The notes under the pieces: generated by a model | What the model was told of the DNA's origin: nothing | Database searches by the model: none | The model's input: only the letters and a program-made list of their open reading frames with translations | Position numbers and translations under genes: made by a program | Assembly (NCBI GenBank): GCA_947463165.1 | Contig: CANHSW010000175.1 | Span: forward strand, 1-5,370 | DNA from: Cyanobacteriota bacterium | GTDB taxonomy: Bacteria > Cyanobacteriota > Cyanobacteriia > PCC-6307 > Cyanobiaceae | DNA length: 5,370 nucleotides | Direction of reading: 5' to 3' | Shown: positions 1-4,069 of the stretch, one piece after another | Layout: the number at the start of each line of letters is the position of its first letter | Position numbering within the stretch: the stretch's first letter is position 1

Positions 1-281
1 ACGGCGGCCCCTGGGTGCAGGCCCTCAGCGGCCAAGCCGCAGCAGTTTTGGTTTATGGAGCGGCCCGGCAGGCCTTCAGCGAATTGCTGAGTAAAGGCGG
101 CTATCCAGGCCTGGTGCAGGGCTGTGACGGCCTCGACCAGGCGGTGCCCTTGGCAGCCCGGCTGGCCAGCGACCTGGGCTGCCGGGCCGTACTGCTCTCA
201 CCTGCCTGTGCCAGCTTCGATCAATACACCGATTTCGAGCAGCGGGGAGACCACTTTCGCCAGCTGGTGAGCGATCTTTGA
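1..281 (+). CDS. murD: UDP-N-acetylmuramoylalanine--D-glutamate ligase, C-terminal end (partial)
   Basis: MurD is the cytoplasmic Mur ligase that uses ATP to add D-glutamate to UDP-MurNAc-L-Ala in peptidoglycan precursor synthesis. Only the last 92 codons are here (reading frame from base 3, stop TGA 279-281); the gene enters from the left edge, so the in-frame GTG at 15 is not its start. Recognition rests on the C-terminal signature [20 protein letters not shown] followed by a short Phe-Arg-x-Leu-Val tail, which ends MurD proteins. The Ser and the second Phe in the SFDQYTDF stretch correspond to E. coli MurD Ser415 and Phe422, which contact the substrate. The upstream part ([20 protein letters not shown]) fits the third, Rossmann-like domain. 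The family is about 440-470 residues, so roughly a fifth is visible. It ends 43 bases before a convergent gene and nothing looks broken. Confidence 0.93.
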   Translation, partial: GGPWVQALSGQAAAVLVYGAARQAFSELLSKGGYPGLVQGCDGLDQAVPLAARLASDLGCRAVLLSPACASFDQYTDFEQRGDHFRQLVSDL

Positions 282-324
282 TTTGGCCAGCTGGCGTTTG
301 AACTCTGATCAGGATCGGCCAGAA

Positions 325-969
325 TCAGGATTGCTCGGAGCTGAGCTCCAGGTAGGCAGCGGCGCCAATGCATACCGCCAGCGGGGTGGTGGCGAACAGA
401 CCGACGCCGCAGGCCAGCAGGCCCACTAGGCCGATGCCGCCGATCACCAGCAGCAAGGCGGCTATGTCAAACCAGCGGGCGGTTACAAGAGCTCTCGAGA
501 TGGCCATGGCATCCAGGAATGCGACGCGGCGATCAACCAGCACATAGGCGCCAAGCCAGTAGGCGACGGCCAGGTAGATGCCAGGGATCCCGAAGGCAAG
601 CAGACCAAATAGGATCGCCACCAGGGCGAAAACTTGGAAGCCCAGCAGATTAAAGATTTCGGCGGAAACGCCAAACAGGTCGCCAAATTTAAATGTTTGG
701 CCCTTGGCGGCCAGCAGTCCGCCGTGCAGCAGGGCAACGTGACCCAGCAGATGCGCCACCACCTGCAGCATTAACAAGAGCAGGTAGGGCACCAAGAGCC
801 AGAGGGAGCCTGTGGCAGCCCCAGCCTCAATGATGCGGCCCGACACCAGCGAGGCCAAGCAGCTGATCAAGCCAATTACCAGGGCGTAGACGAGCGCAAA
901 GCCCACCAAAACCCAGGCATTGCGGGCAAAGCCTCGCCAGCCCTGCCGGATGATCGCGCCGTAGTGCAT
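325..969 (-). CDS. Hypothetical six-helix membrane protein (DUF975-like architecture)
   Basis: This 214-residue integral membrane protein has no function I recognise. A short amphipathic N-terminus (GAIIRQGWRGFARN, residues 4-17) precedes hydrophobic segments at roughly 18-44, 55-80, 106-128, 129-147, 167-190 and 191-208. There is no cleavable signal peptide. Polar loops sit at 81-105 (contains KGQTFKFGDLF) and 146-166 (VDRRVAFLDAMAISRALVTARW). The pattern of a gated N-terminal helix, a 'G-Q-T-F-x-F-G-D-L-F' loop and a 'DA-x-x-x-S-R-x-L-V' loop before the last helix pair resembles the DUF975/GlpQ-membrane-like group of bacterial proteins; the family name is inference. It resembles the protein encoded at 1994-2758. 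Start ATG 967-969 is preceded by only a weak purine stretch (GAG), so the start is plausible, not proven. It converges on murD and has the repeat-rich region 970-1439 upstream. Confidence 0.8.
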   Translation of the reverse strand: MHYGAIIRQGWRGFARNAWVLVGFALVYALVIGLISCLASLVSGRIIEAGAATGSLWLLVPYLLLLMLQVVAHLLGHVALLHGGLLAAKGQTFKFGDLFGVSAEIFNLLGFQVFALVAILFGLLAFGIPGIYLAVAYWLGAYVLVDRRVAFLDAMAISRALVTARWFDIAALLLVIGGIGLVGLLACGVGLFATTPLAVCIGAAAYLELSSEQS

Positions 970-1110
970 GGTGAGCTCAGCTTCAATAGCTAGAGCTTAG
1001 TCTCGGATTTCCGCAGAAGACCGTCAACGGCAAACGGGGTGATCTGAAATACAATTTCGCCCCGGGGCACTGCCGACTAGCCCTGAATCCAGTTACAGGC
1101 AATTCATTGG

Positions 1111-1201
1111 CCCCTAAACCATGGGCCCCTAAACCATGGGCCCCTAAACCATTGGCCCTAAACCATTGGCCCTAAACCATATGGTTCCCTAAACCATGGG
1201 G
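1111..1201. repeat. Tandem repeat array A, six units of 14-17 bp
   Basis: Six consecutive units share CCCTAAACCAT. Units: 1111-1125 and 1126-1140 (both CCCCTAAACCATGGG), 1141-1155 (CCCCTAAACCATTGG), 1156-1169 (CCCTAAACCATTGG), 1170-1186 (CCCTAAACCATATGGTT), 1187-1201 (CCCTAAACCATGGGG). Most contain the palindromic CCATGG or a one-base variant, and neighbouring GGGCCC palindromes fall at the first two unit boundaries. Unit length drifts by one or two bases, which argues against a conserved reading frame and for slippage-type growth. The array is bounded by direct repeats of GCAATTCATT. Confidence 0.9.
1175..1186. repeat. Perfect 12-bp palindrome AACCATATGGTT
   Basis: The fifth unit of array A departs from the others by carrying ATATGGTT in place of ATTGG, and this creates a perfect 12-base inverted repeat with no loop. 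It might be a dimeric protein binding site, or a chance product of repeat drift; nothing else in the sequence decides between these. Confidence 0.5.
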
Positions 1202-1278
1202 CCGCAATTCATTCACCTCTAGTCCATCTACCTGCATCCATCGACCCATCCTCATCCCTGGGCTCCTAACTAGTGGGC

Positions 1279-1398
1279 CCTCAACCCACAGCCTCAACCC
1301 ACAGCCATAAAACAACCACCTAAAGCAAATGCCTAAAGCAACTGCCTAAAGCAACTGCCTAAAGCAAATGCTTTAAAGCAACAGCCTTAGAGCAGCAG
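1279..1398. repeat. Tandem repeat array B, nine units of 13-14 bp
   Basis: Units in register: 1279-1291 and 1292-1304 (both CCTCAACCCACAG), 1305-1318 (CCATAAAACAACCA), 1319-1331 (CCTAAAGCAAATG), 1332-1344 and 1345-1357 (both CCTAAAGCAACTG), 1358-1370 (CCTAAAGCAAATG), 1371-1384 (CTTTAAAGCAACAG), 1385-1398 (CCTTAGAGCAGCAG). The first pair matches the central units at 9 of 13 positions, so they look like diverged members of one series. A 13-base period is not a multiple of three, so the array is not protein-coding. The core CCTAAA-G-CA parallels CCTAAA-C-CA of array A, suggesting a common origin. It ends about 40 bases before the EVE gene. Confidence 0.88.
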
Positions 1399-1439
1399 CT
1401 TCAATGCCATCAGCCCCCGGCCTCAGCTAGCCAGTAAAA

Positions 1440-1997
1440 ATGGAACCCCATCAACAAGACAATCCCAGCACCGATCCGGCGATCAATAAAACTGCTGATT
1501 CGCCTGTTAATACTGACGCAAATTTATCCGGTGATGCCGTGAACTACTGGTTGATGAAAAGCGAGCCAGATACCTATGGAATCGATGACTTGGCGAGGGA
1601 AGTCACCACTCTTTGGGATGGCATTCGCAACTATCAAGCCCGAAACTTTATGCGTTCAATGCAGCCTGGAGATAGGGCATTTTTCTATCATTCTAACGTT
1701 AAGCCGCCGGGTATCGTAGGGCTGATGGAGGTAGTTGAAACCGCTCTCGTGGATCCGAGTCAGTTCGATGCCCAATCGCCTTATTTCGATCCGGCAGCCA
1801 ATCAAGAAAAGCCCCGTTGGGACTGCGCCAGGCTGCGTTACCTGCGCCACTTTCCCAAACTTCTTAGTCTTGACCTGCTCAAGGAGCAGTTTTCCGCCGA
1901 GCAGCTGGGGGTGGTGAAGCGGGGCAACCGGCTCTCGATCCTGCCGGTGCCCCCAGACACCGCCCAGCGGCTGCTCATCCTGCTGGAGCAGGGGTGA
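1440..1997 (+). CDS. EVE domain-containing protein (thymocyte nuclear protein 1-like)
   Basis: EVE domains share the PUA/YTH fold and are thought to bind modified cytosines or other modified bases in nucleic acid; the cellular role in cyanobacteria is not established. Signature blocks, in order: YWLMKSEPD (36-44), LWDGIRNYQARNF (58-70), GDRAFFYHSN (77-86), PPGIVGL (89-95), RWDCARLRYL (126-135), RGNRLSILPV (161-170). The domain fills residues 36-185, the usual size for single-domain members. Residues 1-35 are an Asn/Asp/Thr-rich tail with no domain and probably disordered. ATG 1440 lacks a Shine-Dalgarno; GTG 1539 (residue 34) starts right at the domain with GGTGA just upstream and may be the real start, giving a 152-residue protein. 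The stop overlaps the next gene's GTG by four bases. The 5' half is AT-richer than the 3' half (hand count: about 48% GC for 1501-1740, 63% for 1801-1980). Confidence 0.9.
   Translation: MEPHQQDNPSTDPAINKTADSPVNTDANLSGDAVNYWLMKSEPDTYGIDDLAREVTTLWDGIRNYQARNFMRSMQPGDRAFFYHSNVKPPGIVGLMEVVETALVDPSQFDAQSPYFDPAANQEKPRWDCARLRYLRHFPKLLSLDLLKEQFSAEQLGVVKRGNRLSILPVPPDTAQRLLILLEQG
1985..1997 (+). promoter_or_regulatory. Shine-Dalgarno and GTGA stop/start overlap
   Basis: GGAG at 1985-1988 lies within the last EVE codons, followed by a five-base spacer and GTG 1994-1996, which overlaps the EVE stop TGA 1995-1997. This is the standard arrangement for re-initiation, so the membrane protein is probably translated from the EVE mRNA. 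Confidence 0.75.
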
Positions 1998-2758
1998 AAC
2001 CAGTTGCTCCAAGCGACGCCAAGCCAATTGCCATCCGGCAAGCGGTGGATGCGGGCTGGCATGCCTATCGGCGCCATCCGCTGCTGTTCAGCGGCTTCAG
2101 CCTGCTCAGCGGTGGCCTGAACCTGTTGGCCCAGGTGGCCTTCCGCTGGTGCTGGGCTGGGGCCTTCAGTGCCGCTGGGGATGCTCAACCCCTGGCGATG
2201 CTGGCCGCTGGCTTGGCCCTGGCCAGCTACGCCTTAACCGGCCTGTGGCTGCTGGTGGGCCTGCTGCGCGGTGCGGAGCAAACCATCGGCGGAGACACCC
2301 CCAGGGCCGCCACTTTGCTGCGCCCAGACTGGCCTGCCATGGTGAGGGCCAGCGGCACTTTCGCCCTGCTGGCGGTGGCCCTCTGGGGGGTGCGGGAACT
2401 GGCCGATGCCACCGCCAGCCTGCTGGTGTTGATCCAACCGCCGCTGGCCTCGCTGCCCCTGGTGGCCCGACTGGCGGTGCTGCTGTATCTGGCCGCCGAT
2501 CAGCTGCTCTGTCTGCCGATCGCTGTGCTGGGCAGAGCCTCGCCGCTGCGGGCGGTGCAGAGCGGCCGCGCCGCCATCGATCCCCACTGGCTCCAGGCCC
2601 TGGGCCTGGCCCTGGTGGTGGGTCTGATCCTGCTGGCGGGAGTGCTGCTGTTGCTGCTGGGCTTGGTGGTGGCGCTGCCAGTGGCCCTCTGTATCCTCAC
2701 CGCCGCCTACCGACAACTGTTTGGCCTGCCAGAGCGAAGCGAGCCGCCGGGCCGCTAG
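1994..2758 (+). CDS. Hypothetical multi-helix membrane protein coupled to the EVE gene
   Basis: This 254-residue hydrophobic protein has no function I recognise. Hydrophobic segments lie at roughly 28-50, 66-92, 120-146, 152-178, 200-222 and 222-240. The N-terminus (IRQAVDAGWHAYRRHPLLFS, 14-33), the loop GGDTPRAATLLRPDW (99-113), the loop RASPLRAVQSGRAAIDPHWL (181-200) and the tail TAAYRQLFGLPERSE follow the DUF975-like pattern also seen in the protein at 325-969; I infer distant paralogy. Loops 93-120 and 180-200 carry most of the positive charge. The start is GTG 1994-1996, inside the EVE stop codon (GTGA overlap), with GGAG at 1985-1988 five bases upstream; this fixes the start well and points to translational coupling. 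Very high GC (44 of 60 bases at 2341-2400). The stop is TAG 2756-2758, four bases from a convergent gene. Confidence 0.83.
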   Translation: MKPVAPSDAKPIAIRQAVDAGWHAYRRHPLLFSGFSLLSGGLNLLAQVAFRWCWAGAFSAAGDAQPLAMLAAGLALASYALTGLWLLVGLLRGAEQTIGGDTPRAATLLRPDWPAMVRASGTFALLAVALWGVRELADATASLLVLIQPPLASLPLVARLAVLLYLAADQLLCLPIAVLGRASPLRAVQSGRAAIDPHWLQALGLALVVGLILLAGVLLLLLGLVVALPVALCILTAAYRQLFGLPERSEPPGR

Positions 2759-2762
2759 CCCC

Positions 2763-2999
2763 TCAACCGGCCCTGAAGCCAGGCTGATTGGGGAACATGT
2801 TGCGCAGATAGCAGCGGGTGAGGGCGCGACTAGTAGCTCCGTTCTGAACCAAGAAGCCGGCCAGGGCAGCCTGCACCAATCGGTATTGATCCCAGTTGGG
2901 ATGGCTATCGATGAACAAGCGCATCGAGGCCAGCAGTGGAGCCGGCACCTCCGCCCGCAAACTCACCATCGCCTGCGATTCCCGAAGGCTGTCATCCAT
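2763..2999 (-). CDS. DUF2811 family protein
   Basis: This is a 78-residue soluble protein of the DUF2811 family, which I know only from cyanobacteria and which has no assigned function. Matching features are the opening MVSLRAEVPAPLLASM (11-26), the block FIDSHPNWDQYRLVQAAL (29-46) and the C-terminal FLVQNGATSRALTRCYLRNM (49-68). It looks like a small all-helical protein without membrane segments or a metal site. Start choice is open: ATG 2999 gives 78 residues; ATG 2969 (residue 11) would begin right at the conserved core and overlaps the stop of a possible upstream ORF. Neither has a good Shine-Dalgarno. It lies downstream of DUF1818 on the same strand but with a 426-base gap, so shared transcription is uncertain. 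Its stop is four bases from the stop of the convergent membrane-protein gene. Confidence 0.87.
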   Translation of the reverse strand: MDDSLRESQAMVSLRAEVPAPLLASMRLFIDSHPNWDQYRLVQAALAGFLVQNGATSRALTRCYLRNMFPNQPGFRAG

Positions 3000-3241
3000 G
3001 CATTTGCACCGATCCGCTGACCCAGTTCCCCACAGCTGCCGGCGGCTGTCAAATGGGGCAGGAGCGACAGCCTCTCAACCTGTCTCGCCATGAGACAAGC
3101 CGCCGCTCCAGGCTTGAGCTGGCCGCGGCCCCAAAGCATCTCAGCCAGCCAAGCCAAGGGGCGGCAGCTGTCAAGGGGATTGAGCAGAGCACCGAGTTTC
3201 TCCCCAATATCCAATGCCGGGCAGGGGCCGGGCGCCGCCAT
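2963..3241 (-). CDS. Possible small hypothetical ORF upstream of DUF2811
   Basis: This tentative 92-codon frame starts at ATG 3239-3241 (a TTG at 3280 would add 13 residues). The product reads ALDIGEKLGALLNPLDSCRP near the N-terminus, then a Leu/Ala-rich middle with WLAEMLWGRG and LMARQVERLSLLPHL, and a basic end (FGNRRRW). No family is recognised. In its favour: roughly two thirds of third codon positions are G or C, as in the neighbours, and its TGA (2965-2963) overlaps the internal DUF2811 ATG at 2969 as ATGGTGA, which looks like coupling. Against it: no Shine-Dalgarno, no known homologue, 37 bases of overlap if DUF2811 starts at 2999, and open frames are common by chance at this GC. It may well be non-coding. 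Confidence 0.22.
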   Translation of the reverse strand: MAAPGPCPALDIGEKLGALLNPLDSCRPLAWLAEMLWGRGQLKPGAAACLMARQVERLSLLPHLTAAGSCGELGQRIGANAWMTAFGNRRRW

Positions 3242-3425
3242 GCTGGGGAAAACAGGTGGAAATTGCCTGGACTGCGGCAATCCGGCGGCGGAAAGAGCTG
3301 GCCATCAAAAGAGCTGATCTGCCGCAGATTGATGGCGTGTCTCATCTAGAGCCCAGCTTTGCCCAGGCCATCGCCAACCATTCGCCCAGCCGCAAGCCAT
3401 TCGCGCAACCGCAAAAAGGGCCGGC
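3000..3425. other. 426-base stretch with no confident gene
   Basis: The region between the DUF1818 stop and the DUF2811 start holds several open frames on both strands, but none encodes a recognisable protein; only the minus frame 3241-2963 is worth keeping as a possibility. Visible structure: a hairpin-forming inverted repeat at 3028-3058; a motif GCTGTCAA followed by GGGG at 3045-3058 and again at 3167-3178 (on minus this gives CCCC..TTGACAGC twice, containing a -35-like TTGACA but with no convincing -10 behind it); and two imperfect 18-19-base tandem copies at 3368-3404. No tRNA or clear intrinsic terminator is visible. Confidence 0.55.
3028..3058. repeat. Inverted repeat / potential hairpin upstream of DUF2811
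   Basis: CCCC (3028-3031) pairs with GGGG (3055-3058) and ACAGC (3032-3036) with GCTGT (3045-3049), leaving CAAAT unpaired on one side; the apex TGCCGGCG can extend the stem. On the minus strand it would lie about 30-60 bases before the DUF2811 ATG at 2999. There is no T-run, so it is not a standard terminator; it may be a 5' leader structure or have no role. Confidence 0.4.
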
Positions 3426-3806
3426 TCAGGGCAGGGCCAAATCGGCCAGGGCAGCGGTAATCGCCGGGCTGGCCTGGCAACTCCAGCCGGCCTCCACCGA
3501 GCGAGTGCCAGGAGCTGGGCTGAGCACAAAGCGCAGACACCAACAGTTTGGTTGGCCCTCCAGCTCCATCCAGAGGCTGCCAGGTGCGAGATCCCTTTCC
3601 AGTTCCAAGCCGATCTGCTCTTCTGGCATCAGCTGATCCGCCAGGGAGGCCAGCTGCCGCTGCAATCCAGAGGCAAGTTGCTGAAAGGCCCTGGCCTCGC
3701 TAACCGTTAGCTCAAAAGCCCAGCCAGCCCCACCCACCAGCACACAAAAGGGCCCACGACTGGGATCGACCATCAAGCGCCAATCCTCACCCTCTAAAAC
3801 CTGCAC
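3426..3806 (-). CDS. DUF1818 family protein
   Basis: This 126-residue protein belongs to DUF1818, a cyanobacterial family of unknown function. Diagnostic segments are EGEDWRLMVDPSRGPFCVLV (5-24), GGAGWAFELTVSEARAFQQL (25-44), a central helix-rich part with QLASLADQLMPEEQIGLELE (51-70), and LWMELEGQPNCWCLRFVLS (78-96) followed by a GWSC (107-110) beta end. It looks soluble, mixed alpha/beta, with no membrane segment or obvious catalytic motif. The start is GTG 3804-3806; the frame stays open a little further upstream (RPVV before the start), so a few extra residues are possible. It begins 32 bases after the rpoZ stop on the same strand, so co-transcription with rpoZ is likely; whether the product acts with RNA polymerase is not shown by the sequence. 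Confidence 0.9.
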   Translation of the reverse strand: MQVLEGEDWRLMVDPSRGPFCVLVGGAGWAFELTVSEARAFQQLASGLQRQLASLADQLMPEEQIGLELERDLAPGSLWMELEGQPNCWCLRFVLSPAPGTRSVEAGWSCQASPAITAALADLALP

Positions 3807-3838
3807 AACGGGCCGATGCTTAGGGCTTGAGCCCAGTG

Positions 3839-4069
3839 CTAGCCGGGCAGCACGCTGGGTTGGTCCTGTTCGTCGGAGAGCTCGATGATCGCCCGCTGCA
3901 CTGGCTTGACCATCGCTTCATCCATGAGGCCGTCGAAGTCGTCAAAACGGCGCTGTTTGGCGCGAAAGGCAATGCGTACGGTGGTGAGATAGCGATTGCT
4001 GGAGTAACGAATCAAGCTCTCTGCTCGCTGGGCAAGTTCCTTGGAGCTCAGCTGCACACCGCTCTGCAT
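3839..4069 (-). CDS. rpoZ: DNA-directed RNA polymerase subunit omega
   Basis: Omega is the small core-polymerase subunit that latches onto the beta-prime C-terminus and helps assembly; in cyanobacteria it also influences recruitment of the primary sigma factor. The 76-residue product shows the cyanobacterial omega pattern: [20 protein letters not shown] (8-27), [19 protein letters not shown] (28-46), then [19 protein letters not shown] (53-71). The R-A-E-x-L and S-S-N-R-Y segments and the [13 protein letters not shown] block are the typical family anchors. Length matches cyanobacterial omega, which is shorter than the 91-residue E. coli protein. Start ATG 4067-4069 gives the expected N-terminus, although no Shine-Dalgarno stands out. 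It is first in a minus-strand unit with DUF1818 and is divergent from the Hsp70-like gene. Confidence 0.94.
   Translation of the reverse strand: MQSGVQLSSKELAQRAESLIRYSSNRYLTTVRIAFRAKQRRFDDFDGLMDEAMVKPVQRAIIELSDEQDQPSVLPG

Larger units (their letters stand above)
1099..1213. repeat. 10-bp direct repeats GCAATTCATT flanking array A
   Basis: GCAATTCATT occurs at 1099-1108 and again at 1204-1213, immediately outside the six-unit tandem array at 1111-1201. Identity is 10 of 10. This could mark the edges of a duplicated or inserted block, or the two copies could simply be outer members of a longer-period repeat. No terminal inverted repeats or transposase accompany them. Confidence 0.6.
970..1439. 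other. Long gene-free, repeat-built intergenic region
   Basis: These 470 bases separate two divergent genes (membrane protein to the left, EVE gene to the right), far longer than other gaps in the window. From about 1080 to 1413 almost everything is made of short units related to a CCTAAA-N-CA core: a clean array at 1111-1201, a degenerate stretch of CCT..CCAT-like units at 1214-1270, and a second clean array at 1279-1398. The plus strand is strongly C-rich and G-poor (hand count 1201-1380: C 66, G 23). Stops occur in every frame. Possible promoter parts are weak: TACAAT at 1050-1055 on plus, without a good -35 partner, and TTGACG on minus at 1027-1022, without a good -10. If plus transcription starts near 1060, the EVE mRNA would carry a roughly 380-base repeat-built leader; that is inference. 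Confidence 0.75.

Noticed and set aside
282..324. Bidirectional terminator between murD and the convergent membrane gene
   Set aside because: There is a loopless palindrome GCCAGCTGGC (286-295) and a direct repeat of ATCAGGAT, but no GC stem-loop followed by a T-run on either strand.
990..1175. Small plus-strand peptide with PKPWA repeats reading through array A
   Set aside because: The frame is open from 990 to the TAA at 1173-1175, but it has no ATG/GTG start with a Shine-Dalgarno, and the repeat loses frame after three units. Best read as chance within repeats.
1099..1213. Insertion sequence or MITE at array A
   Set aside because: Only direct repeats flank it; there are no terminal inverted repeats, and the interior is a simple tandem repeat.
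1111..1398. CRISPR array
   Set aside because: The units are 13-17 bases and directly adjacent, with no unique spacers and no cas genes nearby; this is a tandem repeat.
2234..2716. Gln/His-rich minus-strand ORF
   Set aside because: It is the antisense shadow of the Leu/Ala-rich membrane-protein gene (CTG/GCC codons read backwards as CAG/GGC) and has no family signal.
2936..3349. Plus-strand ORF of 137 codons over the gene-poor stretch
   Set aside because: It overlaps DUF2811 antisense, has a Ser/Pro/Ala-biased composition with no recognisable motif, and has no Shine-Dalgarno.
3405..3430. Intrinsic terminator after DUF1818
   Set aside because: On minus there is a T-run (CCTTTTTGC) just past the stop, but only the 6-base GCCGGC precedes it, with no proper stem-loop.
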